Source of the DNA: Myotis daubentonii
Lineage: Eukaryota; Chordata; Mammalia; Chiroptera; Vespertilionidae
Length of the DNA: 64,000 nt
NCBI RefSeq assembly: GCF_963259705.1
Contig: NC_081850.1
Coordinates: 33,509,799 to 33,573,798, forward strand
Direction of reading: 5' to 3'
The number at the start of each line of letters is the position of its first letter. Positions within the stretch are counted from its first letter, which is position 1. The position numbers were made by a program, and so were the translations under genes. The notes beneath the pieces were generated by a model, which worked only from the letters and a program-made list of their open reading frames with translations, made no database searches and had not been told where the DNA came from. Positions 44,425 to 56,734 of this stretch are shown here, one piece after another.

Positions 44425-45762
44425 AATTACCTTCATCCTTTGTTCATGGAATTCAGGGATGCCTTTCTAACGGAGAAGTGGCAGGATTTAGCTATTGTGC
44501 TCTACCACAAGAGGGAGCTAGTGGTCTTTCATGGTCCTGTAATTTTTTGTTGGCCCTCTGTCTAATGACAACATGGTAGCACTGGCAGTTGGCTTAACCA
44601 TTGGCCCTTTTCCAGGGACAAGGACGTTATGACAGTTGGTGGTTGGTAAATTCAGTCTCTGCTCTCTGTGCCCAAGCATATGTCCAGGCCCTACTGGCAG
44701 TCCTACTCCTGGAGTCTCCAGCCAGCTCAGAACAAAGACTTGGTTTGAAAAGGCCTCTCCCTGTCACCATCGCAATTACTTGAGCGTTTATGCTCAAAAC
44801 AGCTCTCTGACAGGAAAACGTTTGTGTTCCTCCGGAATGTGAAGGAAGGTTCATGGTTTTTAAAATTCATGAATTGCCGGGAATGGAACGTTCCTTCTCC
44901 CAGTACAGGAGAGAAACAGAGAGGCTGTGTCTTCGTGACACCCAAGATATGGGTCATCTCAGGCGGGAAAATTTAGTCAATCCAATTATTTGGCATGTTA
45001 TAGACCCCTTTCCTTCTCCTCCCAGGGAAAGGTTGTACATTTTTTTCACTTTTCAATTCCAAGAGTATTCAGGTTTAGGCAACCAGCTGAAGAAATTTAG
45101 TAGTTATTTTTTTCTATTTTAAATTATTTGAAGATAATGGTTTGGGCTGGGTATATGATTAAAGTAAAGTTCAATTGAAAGGTTCAGGCGGCTTGATTTT
45201 GTTGTTGTTGGTTTAAAGACAGCCAAATCAATTGGAAAATGGTGGAATTTATCTTTAACCATCCTTACCACACTTTCTATGTTGTCCTCTGCCTCCTTGG
45301 GCCCATTTCTTCCTGGGCCCAATAGCGTCATCCCCAAGGTCCTCACCAAAGCATTTCCGAGGACCTCTCTTGCCTTGCCAGTTCTCCCACCTATACTCTT
45401 GAATGAAATCTTAGAATCTCTGAGGTTTAAACAAAGAAATTTGATATACTGTAATATTTTAATTAGACTCTAATATGTGAATGCAGGAACACTGAGCATA
45501 TTCTCTAGCTCCTTGACCTTTGGGAATGGGTGAGTGTTGCATTATAAAAGAAGATTTTGATAGCCCAAATGAATACTTGGTAGTGGCATTTTAAATATTT
45601 AAAAAAGAAGCATTAAATAATTTCCTCTATATTATGGAAAAGAAATTCTATGGAAGTTTGTGGAGTGGAGTGGGGTGAATTGGAGCAGGGCTAGTCATCT
45701 ATGTTTGATGCTGTTTTTGGAGTTTCAACTTTTGTCCATCCATGTGAACAAGTCAGAGTAAT
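44425..45762. other. Unique sequence, no gene seen
   Basis: No recognised mobile element. A CTCF-like site may lie at 44515-44530 (CCACAAGAGGGAGCTA). Short open frames near 44600-44960 overlap on both strands without coding signs. Confidence 0.45.
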
Positions 45763-45776
45763 AAGATGCAACACAG

Positions 45777-45931
45777 CCCTAACCGGTTTGGCTCAGTGGA
45801 TAGAGCGTCAGCCTGCGGACTCAAGGGTCCCAGGTTCGATTCTGGTCGATGTTTCTCTCTCATCAATGTTTCTAACTCTCTATTCCTCTCCCTTCCTCTC
45901 TGTAAAAAATCAATAAAATATATTTTTAAAA
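45777..45931 (+). mobile_element. Ves SINE with internal deletion, 14-bp TSD
   Basis: The head 'ccctaaccggtttggctcag' is near consensus, but the part between the B box ('ggttcgattctggtc') and 'gatgtttctctctcatc' is missing, about 70 bp compared with the 24.5-kb copy. Flanks 'aagatgcaacacag' at 45763-45776 and 45932-45945 are perfect. Confidence 0.92.
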
Positions 45932-46239
45932 AAGATGCAACACAGGTTCTCATTTATTTGATTTGATCTTTCTCATTTGCATATTATATTTTTAATATAT
46001 TTACGCCATCTCTATTTCAACTGCTATCTCTTTCCCACACTTAACAGCCTGTCTGTGGAAATGAGAACTACAGTTTGTTGATAGTGTCTGGGAAAGCCCT
46101 ACAATAGACACAATCTTCTAAAGAGGGAAATTCCTCTTTTATAAAAAAGTCATCTTGAAAGAACATGGTCTTTTTTCTAAAGTTAATAATGGCCCATTTC
46201 TTTTTATTCCAAAATAAAAAATCACTTTATAGTTTTCTT

Positions 46240-46645
46240 TGTTTAAAAGCAATGCATGGGAAAGACAAATACTGTCTGATTTCACTTATGTGGAATTAAA
46301 AAACACAGATTCATAGAAACAGATCAGATTTGTGTGTGTGTGTGTGGGGGGGGTGAGGAATGGTAAATTGGGTGAAAGTGGTCACAGGTGAAAAAAATTC
46401 CAGTTATAAATAAATTATGGGGATGTAATGTACAACATGATGATTATAGTTAAAAATACTGTACTTGTATATTGAAAGTTGCTAAGAAAGTAGATCTTAA
46501 AAGTTCTCATCACCAGGAAAAAAATTATAAATATGTGAGGTGATGGATGTTAAACTTACTGTAGTAATCATTTCACAATATACTTATTTTGAATCATTAT
46601 GTTGTACATTTTATACAAAGTTATATTTCAATAAACTGGAGAAAA
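46240..46645 (+). mobile_element. L1 3' UTR fragment
   Basis: 'tttcacttatgtggaattaa', 'taatgtacaacatgatgat' and 'acagttatat'-type A-rich end landmarks place this as an L1MA-like 3' UTR on the plus strand, with a GT/G-rich interruption near 46330-46352. Confidence 0.75.
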
Positions 46646-46839
46646 AGCAATACATGATGGTAGCATGAAGATATAAAATATGTCCCAGCTGGTGTGGCTC
46701 AGTTGGTTGAGCATTGTCCTGTACACCAAAAGGTTGCTGGTTTGATTCCCGCTCAGGGCATGTACCTTGGTTGTGGGTTTGATCCCTGGTTGGAGCACAT
46801 ATGGAAGGCAACCTATTGATGTTTCTTTCTCACATTGAT

Positions 46840-47074
46840 TCTTGCGCTCCTCTGGTCTGCTGTCGGGCGTCTGTATAATATTCGTTATTTCAGTCCGTGT
46901 ATGCTTAATTTCTAGTTGGTTCCCCAATATAAGATCGAGGGTCTTATTAGTTTTCGTGTAGATCTCATTAAGTTTATCGGCAGCTTCTAAACAGTTCTTG
47001 AGAGACCTTAAAAGTGTGGTTCTGAACTCTATATCTTCCATTGACAATTTTGTCCTGTTTCTTTGTCTCCGCAT
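46840..47074 (-). pseudogene. HAL1 ORF1 N-terminus, truncated
   Basis: Starting MRRQRNRTKLSMEDIEF, this matches the N-terminal coiled-coil part of the ORF1 copies at 19518 and 59064. It ends at PEERKNQ, after which the frame runs into SINE sequence until a stop near 46628. The chimeric tail has no protein meaning. Confidence 0.8.
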
Positions 47075-47772
47075 TTTGTTATGCTTCCTTGGTGCACCCC
47101 CTAGTGGTCTTTGTTCGCAGTCTTATAGTTAAATCTTGATTGTTGTAGCTAATTCCAGGGAGGGTTTGACCTCCAGGCCAAGTGGCTATGAGAATCAGCT
47201 GTGTCAGCAGTGAGAGAACTTCTGTCCTCTAGGGAGGTGCTAATCTAGCCTTTGCCTGAGGCTATCCGGCAAATGCCTCTGTGCAGGGCTTGGGCGGGGC
47301 GGGTCGCCCAGGATCAACAGGGTGGGCCGGAGAGAGCAGTTATGGTGGCTCTCAGTCCTGTCCCCAGGGGCTCTGCCTGAGTCCTAGCACCCGCTGCAAA
47401 GCTCGGAGAGAAAGCTGCACTCGCTCTGACCAAAGCCAGACAGTCCCGCTTCTCCCGTTTGAGTCTGGGTCCCTAAAGACTCGCCCGGATCTGGAGCTCA
47501 GAGTCTGCGACTCCCTCCCGATCGAAAACGCCAACCGCGCCCTCCGCCGCCAGCCCGCTCCGCGCACTCCGCACCTCAGAATTTGACTTCAGCACTGCGC
47601 CTCCTCTGAGTGTCCGTAAGCGTTTCTCTTTCCTCCTAGTTGTAGGACTTCCACTCAGCCAGCGTTCCTGTGGTTCTGGGTGATGTCCGTTCCGTTTTTT
47701 GGTTTCACTTTTGAAGTAGTTGTTCAAAGCAGCAAACTCCGGCGTTAACCTATGCCGCCATCTTGGTTCTGG
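46840..47772 (-). mobile_element. HAL1 fragment, 5' end intact, 3' part missing
   Basis: On the minus strand it starts 'ccagaaccaagatggcggc', runs through a ~700-bp 5' UTR and stops inside ORF1 after 78 codons (start 47074). It lacks the RRM, the C-terminal domain, the 3' UTR and poly(A). The 9-bp repeat 'cacattgat' flanks it (46831-46839 and 47773-47781). Truncation is at the 3' side, opposite to normal L1 insertions. Confidence 0.88.
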
Positions 47773-47845
47773 CACATTGATGTTTCTTTCTAACCTCCCT
47801 CTCTCTTCCTCTCTCAAGCATGTCCTCAGGTGAGGATTAAAATAT

Positions 47846-48049
47846 ATAGTGTATGGAAAATAAAATAATCACTGTTAAACTATTAATTTTTTTGAATATT
47901 TGAAACTTTTTTTCATTAAAAAATAGTTTATATTTATTATCCACAGAGAAAAACTTAAAAAGGAATACACCAAAATGTTAGCATAGTTATCTTGGGGAGG
48001 AGAAGCGAGACCTTGGTCAGATACTTTTCTATGCGCATGTAGACATTTT
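47846..48049. other. Unique AT-rich sequence
   Basis: No recognised feature. Confidence 0.4.
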
Positions 48050-48230
48050 TCTTTTCTTTTTTAAAAATTTAAATTCTTTATTGTTTAAAGTATTATATGT
48101 TTCCTTTTCCCCCCATTGACCTCTCCCCAGCCGCTCCCACCTTCTAGCACATGCCCTCTCCCCCCTACTGTCTGTGTCCATTGGTATGCTTATATGCATA
48201 CATACATGTCCTTTGGTTGATCTCTTACCA
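48050..48230 (-). mobile_element. Short 5'-truncated L1 with TSD
   Basis: The reversed A-tail 'cttttcttttttaaaaattt' is followed by the vespertilionid L1 3' UTR 'attctttattgtttaaag'. The repeat 'agacatttt' flanks it at 48041-48049 and 48231-48239. Only about 180 bp of the 3' end is present. Confidence 0.85.
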
Positions 48231-48239
48231 AGACATTTT

Positions 48240-48872
48240 ACAAACAGAAATGAGCAAGGTTGTATTATTGTTATTATTCTGTAACCTAACTTTATTCACT
48301 TAATTACATATTGTGAACATCATTTATACCACCATTTTTTTTTTTGCCTGAAAGTGCTGTCATTTACTTAAGAATGTAACCAATAATATATTAATGGAAC
48401 TATTCACACTTAAAACCAACAAAATACCATACCCTGAGATTGACGCTGGCCCAGGGTATACCACATACTATTTTCAAAGAAGAAATTTGCTAATGTCAAT
48501 TAAAAATACTGTGGTTCTATCTAGGTTTTTTCTTTTTCTTTCTTTTTTTATTATAAACATTAAGTCCAGAGAGAGAATCTAAGGTCTACAGACATTTGGA
48601 GAGGGATTGCCTGTCCTGGTTGGTAATAGTTCTTCAGTAGACTCAAGGATATCTTAAAATCAAATCACAATAATTAAATGTTTCCCTTCTTACCAATGAG
48701 AGCCTTGAGTAGTCCATTCAGTTTTTAACCAAGGTTTAACCTGGAAGGGCAGATTATTTTTCTTAATAATGGCCCCAAAGCATAAGAATAGATGCTGGCA
48801 CTTTGGATATTCCAAAGAGAAGCTGTAAAGTGCTTCCTTTACATAGAAAGGTACAAATGCATAAGAAAAAAC

Positions 48873-48903
<31 letters not shown>

Positions 48904-49265
48904 TTATTTCCAGGCATCCACTGGGGGTTTTGTAATTTATCTCCATGGATAGGGGCCCTACTATATATAGAATGTCTACTCTAAAATTTGTGTTTGACAT
49001 CTAAATGCCTTAAACATCTAGGCAGTTAATTATATTTTAAAGATGAGTTATGTTGATCGTTTATGCCCTCAAGTTCTGTAGATACTTGGTGATCAAGCAA
49101 TCAAGTGGTTAAAACTATCTTCAGTTTATTGATTATTTTTATTCTTGGTGGTTTGCTATATCAGGGCTATCTTTTGGGATTAGTGGAACTGATTTCCAAT
49201 TTACAGAGTAATGAACCAGCGTTCATCTCTCCTTTCTTTTCTCCTGCCTTCATTTTCTCTTTGCA
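48240..49265. other. Unique sequence with (AT)n microsatellite
   Basis: An (AT)n run lies at about 48873-48899. No gene or transposon recognised. Confidence 0.5.
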
Positions 49266-49592
49266 TTACCAGTATTTCTCCTTAGCTACCCGCTTTAACT
49301 CTCTCCATCTTTCCTTTAACTTTTGAAATTCTGTTTCTTTCTGATCCAGTCTTTTCAAATTTAGGCATCTTTTATATTTTCCCATCCCAGTCTTCAACAC
49401 AACAGCTGGGTTTTCAGCAAGCTCTCTAGGTCCTGCAGAGTTTACTTTTTTTGGTTTAGTGAAGTGATGTATTAAGAGCTGGATCCCTAGCTTTTCTGTC
49501 CTTTCGTACCCATCCACCTCTGCCTTGAACATTACCTGAGGGCCAAACACATGCTTTTGATCACAAGAATAACACCCAGTCATTGCCTCCAT
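49266..49592 (-). other. Unrecognised 108-codon open frame
   Basis: The minus-strand frame starts MEAMTGCYSCDQKHVFG and ends in a lysine/arginine-rich, helix-prone tail (KERWRELKRVAKEKYW). Its composition looks more protein-like than other frames here, and GCYSCDQKHVF could be a zinc-binding CxxC, but I do not recognise a family. No start context, splice sites or poly(A) tail were identified. It may be a fragment of a processed pseudogene or chance. Confidence 0.2.
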
Positions 49593-51392
49593 GAGATTCT
49601 TTTCTCTTTGGAGTCCTTGAAGGTGGCAAACACTTGACTATGAGCAACTTTAAGGGAAATTAATCATGAAATGCCTTTTTTGAGTGTTGTTTGAAAAATA
49701 AGCTGTTGCTATAGGATTTTAATAAAACTGGCCTCATGCCGAGCTAGAAAGCATGTGGTCATCAACTACAAAGGGAGCTTCAGCTGAGAGGGCTCATTTT
49801 GGGATGAAAATTGTCTTCCTGTTTCCTTACTACATCAATGATACAGCAATTTCTTTTACAATTTCCAGTTGTGCCCAAGCCAGTCAGCAGAAAAACAAAT
49901 TTCCTTTTTCCCTTAGCTGGGAGAATATTCTTTTAAAAGAATGAAAGAAAGATAAACAGAAAGAAGAATGAAAGAAGTAAGGGGAAAAATCTATGGTAAA
50001 AACTGATTTAAAAAAATCCCATCTGTCTACTAGTTTCAGGGAAAAGAAATTAGTTTGATACACAATGACCTGGCTTAGATCTTGTCTTAACAATTGCTTC
50101 TCCAGGCACACAGGGCTATTAGTGATGTACTGATGAGCACTGTTTTAGTGATTCAGTATTGTGTAAGTAAATGCATCCTTCACTGACCATTTATCTCTTG
50201 CTTTCTTATGCTTTATAAGCAAAGAGAATATCAGTTGATCATTGGAATTTCACTTAGATTTTCCCCAATAAACTGCTCACACATATTATTTCTTTTGAAT
50301 GGGGAGAAGAAAGATAACATTCCAAACTTGCAAAAACAAAATAAAAACGTCAAAGATTACAAGGTCCTTCCCTTCATCAACAGGGAAGGAGCATCAAATT
50401 AGGCTGTTGATTTCTTTGTTGATGTGTAACCAAATTTAAAGTTTTAAGATGTAATAAAAGCATCTTGTTACAACAGACCAGAAAGTCTTTACTGACTTTC
50501 GATGCCAAGCATTCCCATTATGTGTTTGTAAGGTTTGAGCCAGGTCAACCTTATAGGGTGGCTAGGATAGGAATGTGGGGACCCAGAAGCTTGAGCTTCT
50601 TCCCAGGATCCATCCCAGGATTGATAGTGGCCTTGGTGAGTCACCCAGGAAGGAGTGGTTCATACACAATAACATTATAAATTTAAATCTCCTTGCATGT
50701 AGAAGCTTGCTGACACTCAATATGGAAGAGAAAGAGACCAACCTTGAAATCATGTTTTATGAGAACAGTTGTCTTAGATTGGATTCTCCAGGAAAGGGAA
50801 TCAGGGAAGTAAGATTGAGAAGAAGGAGAAGTTGAATTGCAATAGGGTTGCAAGAGAGGTTTTAGTCAATATCTGGGATTGTTAGAGGGCTCCCTTCTTG
50901 AACCAGGAGAGCTAGGCCTTGGTATTCTTCTATATCTACTGGCTTTACATAAAGGTTGCCCAAAGGGAGGGATGTCATTTTGGGTGACACTGCTTCCTTC
51001 TGTAGAGGGCAGTTCCCAAAGAGGGGCAGCTGGGCCTTGTCAGCAATCATCATTGCCCAAAGCAACACTCTCAGGAATGAGTATCTCAGCCCAAAAATAA
51101 AGACCTAAGGTGCTTTACAGCATCCTGTAACAGCTGTGTTGAGTTTGTGTGTAACTCTTCATAGGTGGTGTAAAGTGGGACTCTTACAGAAAGAAAATAT
51201 TAAGGCTAGAAGAAAGGTGTCGGGACAAAGTGGGAATTAGGTCAAGGCAATTCGAGTCTGGCATTGGGAAATAAAACCATCAGAGTTTTCTGATTTCCTC
51301 ATGCCTTGTGCTTCCCTGAAGAGTCAGTCAGGTCCTCAGCTCTAGTGGCATATTTCCCAAAAGCACAGGACTAGGAAATACCTATCAATGAA
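49593..51392. other. Unique sequence, no gene seen
   Basis: No recognised mobile element or gene in 1.8 kb. Confidence 0.5.
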
Positions 51393-51407
51393 TCAGCACC
51401 TCCTTTT

Positions 51408-51890
51408 TTTAAAAAAATTTTTTTATTAATTAAGTTATTACATATGTATCCTTATCCCCATGTTACCCCCTATTCCCCCCCCACTCATGCCCTCACCCCC
51501 CTGTTGTCTGTGTCCATTGGTTAGGCCTATATGCTTGCATATATGTCCTTTGGTTGATCTCTCCCCTTACCCCCACCCTCCCCTACCTCCCCTCTGAGGT
51601 TTGACAGTCTGATTGATGCTTCTCTGTCTCTGGATCTGTTTTTATTCATCACTTTATGTTGTTCATTATATTCCACACATGAATGAGATCATGTGGTATT
51701 TATCTTTCTCTAAATGGCTTATTTCACTTAGCATAATGCTCTCCAGTTCCATCCATGCTATTGCAAATGGTAAGAACTTCTTTTTTACCAAAGCGTAGTA
51801 TTCCATTGTGTAGATGTACCACAGTTTTTTAATCCACTCATCTACTGATGGGCACTTAGGCTGTTTCCAAATCTTAGCTATGGTGAATTG
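51408..51890 (-). mobile_element. 5'-truncated L1 with 15-bp TSD
   Basis: Reversed poly(A) and L1 3' UTR ('ctgttgtctgtgtccattgg', 'gcataatgctctccagttcc'). Flanked by 'tcagcacctcctttt' at 51393-51407 and 51891-51905. Confidence 0.93.
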
Positions 51891-51974
51891 TCAGCACCTC
51901 CTTTTGCAGCACCCTTCAAGGCATTTGTTCCTCAGTGCAGCTCTTTCTGTGCCAGACAAAAGCAATAGAACACA

Positions 51975-52165
51975 ATTTTAAGAACATAGGCTTTGGATTC
52001 TACAGGCATTGCTTCAAATCCCAACTTCGACAGTAGCTGTGTGACCATGAACAGAGAGGACTTACTCTCAGCCTTAGTTTTTTCATTTATAAAATAGGAC
52101 CAATAATATAGATTTCATGGGATTAAGGTAAATGAGATACTCCTTATAAAGGGCCAAAGATGGTA
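51975..52165 (+). repeat. MIR remnant
   Basis: 'cataggctttggattctaca', 'gtagctgtgtgaccatgaac' and 'aaaataggaccaataatata' follow the MIR order on the plus strand. Confidence 0.75.
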
Positions 52166-52359
52166 TGGTAAATTCCAATAGCTTAATGCATGTTAGCAGT
52201 TATCATTTAAATGACAGCAATTTGCTATTACTAATAATACCTGTGTGAGCATTGTTAGTCATCAACCACATCTGTCCTAGCTAGTATGTATTTTTCAGGT
52301 GCCAGATGCATGTGGACTTTGGAAGAGTGATAGTCTTTCTGAAACAGATCATATATATT

Positions 52360-52453
52360 TGTTAATTTTCACCCAAGGATTTTTTCCCATTGATTTTTAG
52401 AGAGAGTGGAATGGAAGGAGGGAGGAGAGGGGTGGGGGAGGGAGGGAGGGAGG

Positions 52454-52506
<53 letters not shown>

Positions 52507-52665
52507 AGAGGAGAGAGAGACATTGATGTGAGAGAGACACATCAATTGGTTGCCTCCCATATGCACCCCAATCATGGCCAGGGATTGAACCTGCAATGCC
52601 AGGTATGTGCCCTTGACTGGGAATCAAACTCTGATGCTCTAACCACTGAACACTCTGGCCAGGGT
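52360..52665 (-). mobile_element. Ves-family SINE with (GA)n expansion
   Basis: A minus-strand SINE from 'acccaaggattttttcccat' to the head near 52665. A (GGGA)n and (GA)n block at 52438-52501 expands the body. Approximate flanks 'gatcatat' are seen at both sides. Confidence 0.85.
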
Positions 52666-52669
52666 GGAT

Positions 52670-55380
52670 CATATTTTTCTTATCATAACCAAATGTCATC
52701 AATCATGTGCTCTTTTGTTTTTACTCCTCTTCACTTGTGGAAGACATGTTGAAGCACAGAGCCCTTTGATGTCAAGCCGTCTAAAAGGCTGGAGTGGGTC
52801 AGATGTTTAGGTGATGCCTTTAGTGATCCTCAGACTGTCTCCTCCTTGGGAGCAAACAGCACTGTCTACATAAGACAAGTGCCATCATTTATCACAGGTA
52901 GGCTTTAAATTTTGTAATTTAAGTTTTTGCACATTCTGGTATTCCATTAAAATGCCACACACATACATACATACATACATACACACATTTGTCTCAGCAT
53001 GGAAAAAAAGTAACTATATATATATATATGCTTGCTTTTACCTAACATCAGGATTAATTATTTTTCAAGGTAAATATTGACTGAGGTGGAGACCAGGGCA
53101 GCCTGCACCTCTCAGTTCAATAATTCTTGATGTTAACATCAGCAGAAATCAATGTCTACTTATTGTACTCTCAAGAGCCAAAGCAGGCAACTCTACTTTT
53201 TAAAAGACCATTTTGATTCAGAAATTAAATTAAAATCCAGGTCTTGGCATCTCACAGGTACTGTGTGCTCCCAGATTCTTTCTACAGATGTTAAATAAAA
53301 CATTTATTGTGGCTGTTGCCCCTGTTACCAGTCAGAAGCTATTATTCCTTTGCATATGGGAGGGAATCATTTTAAGGTGATAAAAGGTGAGCACCAACTA
53401 CTCAAAGGAGTCAGCCAGAAAGATTGTAGTATGGCTTAGTCTCATAATAGTGGAAATAACAATCCACAATCTGTCCTGATCTTTGCCATGAAGGAAAACA
53501 AGCAGCTGTTTTTGACTGCTTAAGGCTACTGGTTCCAAAAGCAGTTTGGGTGAATCTACAAGTTCAAAGCAGGAAAGGAAAGAGAAAAGGTCTGATGAGC
53601 CACATGCCAGTTCCAGCTACTCTAGCACTAGAGCCATTGGTGTGAAGGAGCAGGTACTTGGGGAGATTCACATGCATGTGTCCATGTGTGTGCACTCTGT
53701 GGGTATTCCTGGACATTTGGGATTTGGTACATATCAGAACAACTGTAGAGGTTGACTTGGTTGGAACGAGCCATTCTGAACCTCCAGAGAATGGTACTAG
53801 GATGACAACCCAGAATGAGGTACTTGTCACCTCTCTTTGGGGAACTATGCAAGCCTTTGTCTCTATAAACTGCTTGGTTTTAGCAGATGGAATTATCAAG
53901 GATGGGACTAGTGACAAGTTTTAGGATTTAGAGACACATCCATGTCCTGAACTGCAGCCAGCCTGGGAGGTTTTGGAGTAGAGGATAGAAGCAGCAGCAG
54001 CAGAGAGCCCACACTGAGTTCCATAATATGACCTGGTCATTACCAAGACTTTACATGTTACAGGGACCTTTTACACACCTATCTCATCTGTCTAAATAGA
54101 GACATCACTGTATAGGTTTGTCTCTGTGAGTGTCAGTATACTGTACCCTAGGCACATATGTGAATATACACACATTATGTGCACACAAGCACATCTGTAT
54201 GCCCATCCCTCTGGGAGTATTTCTAGAATGACTACTTCACTGTATGAGGTATACCAGGGCTACATGAATGTGATGCAAAGACTGCAAAATTTCTCATCTA
54301 AATAGGTTGACTGTAAGAAGAACTATGAAGGCAACATTTTTTTTGTTTCCTTTGAAAGACAAAAGAAGAGTGCCAGCAAACAGTAGGTGCCTAATGATAC
54401 TTGTTGAATGAAATAGGTAGTATTTCACCACCCCTAATCGCTACTCACATTTTTAATGCAACTGGAGACTAAAATGTAGCTTTTATTTCTGTACTGTTTG
54501 CATAAGTAAATGCACTAATTCCTAGTGATTCATCCATGTTAAATTTTGTTTTTAGATTCTTAGTCTTTGAAACTATAATATTTAGTGTCACTGAATATAT
54601 TCCACCTTTTAGTAGTCATTAATATATTACAGTAATGTCAGCCCTTGCTCCTGGCATAATGTTCACCTATGAAAGTCCAATTTATCCTTCCTTATACATA
54701 TATAATCTTGCAAACATCTGTGGGCATTTAACATCCATTTCCTTACTAGTGTTTCTCAACTTTTATTTCATCAGCAAATTCTAAATTCATCCTTGATTTT
54801 CATTGCTACAAAGTAATTCAATTTTATTTATAAATGAAACAAGTGGCCTTTGATCACACATTCTTTGCAAAGCCTGATACACTTTGTTGAATCTGCCATT
54901 TTCTTTTTGTATTTTAAAAGCAGTGGCTACACTAGAGATAGCTTGATCTTACCGTGAGAAATAGCATTTTATCATGAAACTTGGCAGAGCCTTCAATTTC
55001 CTCCTGTTTAATATCTGTCAGTCATTCCCCTTGTCCAGGAAACATTCTCTCTGGTCTTCATGTGAAAGTTGTTATCTCTGGTGGCAGATACAACTTCTCT
55101 GGGGCCAAATCATCCTCATCCCACTGCTCAATCATGGTGTATTGCTGGATCCCTGTGGAAAACCAATCATGTTCTTTAAACTGTGGCTGGAAAATTAATG
55201 TTGCAACAGAAAGACACCAAATCCCATGCACATACCATTAAGTTACTGCCAACTCCTACTAAATTATGTGCCCACCTCTCTGACCCTGCTGCTGAATCCA
55301 GTGTGCATAAAATAGAGGCTGAAATGAAACAAAAAGATCTTGTTTATCGTAGCATAGTTTGAGCTGGAAGGGACTTTAGC
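52670..55380. other. Unique sequence with short microsatellites
   Basis: (CATA)n lies at about 52961-52984 and (AT)n at about 53016-53028. No gene is recognised. Short frames at 53546-53924 and 54974-55241 overlap on several frames without coding evidence. Confidence 0.5.
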
Positions 55381-55384
55381 CTTT

Positions 55385-55495
55385 ATCTAATTATAACTAT
55401 TCATTATAAAGACAAGAAAGCTGAGGCCCAGAGAGGTGAACTGACTTGGCTAAGATTACCCAGCTCATTGTGGTCAGAGCTGGGGCTGAAAAGTA
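55385..55495 (-). repeat. MIR remnant
   Basis: 'gaaagctgaggcccagagag' and 'gattacccagctcattgtgg' are reverse-strand MIR landmarks. Confidence 0.7.
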
Positions 55496-55509
55496 TATAT
55501 TTTTATATA

Positions 55510-55745
55510 GTAACTTTATATACTAATTTAACTGAGGTATAATTTGCATGCCATAAACTACACAGAACTGAAGTGTCCAGTTGATGCATTTTGACAAATG
55601 TACATGTATCTGTGTAACCATAGTTAACACACCAAACAAGATAATAGAACATTTCATTACCTCAGGAATTTTCCACGTGCTTCTTTTTAGTCGGAAAGGA
55701 GGTTTTGATTGCTGATCTAATGTGGTTTTTTTTGCCACCACTTAC
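55510..55745 (-). repeat. Old L1 3' UTR fragment
   Basis: 'taactgaggtataatttgca' followed by 'tgatgcattttgacaaatg' and 'gtgtaaccatagttaacac' resembles an ancient L1 3' UTR in reverse. Confidence 0.6.
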
Positions 55746-56712
55746 CCTTTCACCAGTGTATAGGTACACTCATCATTTGGTGAAAAGAGCCAAAATGTTG
55801 GCTGGAAACACAGTATAAAGTTCTAATTTCCAGTTCTTGTTCAATTAACTGTATGATTTTAGGCAGCAGTTTCACTAAGTCATTTCTCTAGCTATTATAG
55901 GGTATAATATGAGTGGGGGTGCAGATTATAGAGCTGATAAGGCTTGCCTTTAATTCTTTTTTTTAAAAATTAAATCTTTATTGTTCAGATTATTACATTT
56001 GTTCCTCTTCCCCCCCCCCCATAAATCCCCTCCTCCCAGTTCCCACCCCACCCTCCGCCCTCACTCCCCACCCACTGTCCTCATCCATAGGTGCACAATT
56101 TTTGTCCAGTCTCTTCCCGCATCTCCCACACCCCTTTCCCCCCCAAGAATAGTCAGTCCATTCCCTTTCTATGTCCCTGATTCTGTTATAATCACCAGTT
56201 CATTCTGTTCATCAGATTATTTATTCACTTGATTCTTAGATTCACTTGTTGATAGATGCGTATTTGTTGTTCATAATTTGTATCTTTACCTTTTTCTTCT
56301 TCCTCTTCTTAAAGGATACCTTTCAGCATCCTATCTAATAAAAGACAAACATGGTAATTAGCGTACGACCGCTACCCTTCCCATTGGCTAATCAGGGCGA
56401 TATGCAAATTAACTGCCAGCCAAGATGGCGGCCGGCAGCCAGGCAGCTGGAAGCGAACATGAGGCTTGCTTGCTTCAGTGATGGAGGACTCCAAAGTTCC
56501 CCGCCTGCCTTGCCGGCCTCTGAGCTTGCAGTTTGAAACATTGTAACAAATATAGAAGCTAAACAAAACCCCAGAAACCAGCTTTCAGCGAGCCGGGATC
56601 TCAGAGCTGGAGTTGATACAGAGTTTTGATTATAGAACGCAAACAAACCAGATACCTGCTTTCAGCAGCGGAGGCCTAAGAGCTGGAGCCAGAGCTAAAG
56701 CTGGCCCAGAAT

Positions 56713-56734
56713 AAAAAAAAAAAAAAAAAAAAAA
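56713..56734 (+). repeat. Poly(A) run inside Helitron
   Basis: Twenty-two A residues follow 'ctggcccagaat', forming AATAAA-like sequence. This suggests that the Helitron carries a retroposed or polyadenylated sequence. Confidence 0.8.

Larger units (their letters stand above)
46683..47845 (+). mobile_element. Ves-family SINE split by a HAL1 fragment
   Basis: The SINE head and first body part (46683-46839) and the 3' body with A-rich tail (47782-47845) join at the repeated 'cacattgat'. The inserted piece is HAL1 (46840-47772). The SINE's own target duplication is only tentatively 'taaaatat'. Confidence 0.88.

Noticed and set aside
52397..52752. Frames rich in Arg-Glu or Ser-Leu repeats
   Set aside because: They translate the (GA)n tract of a SINE and have no coding meaning.
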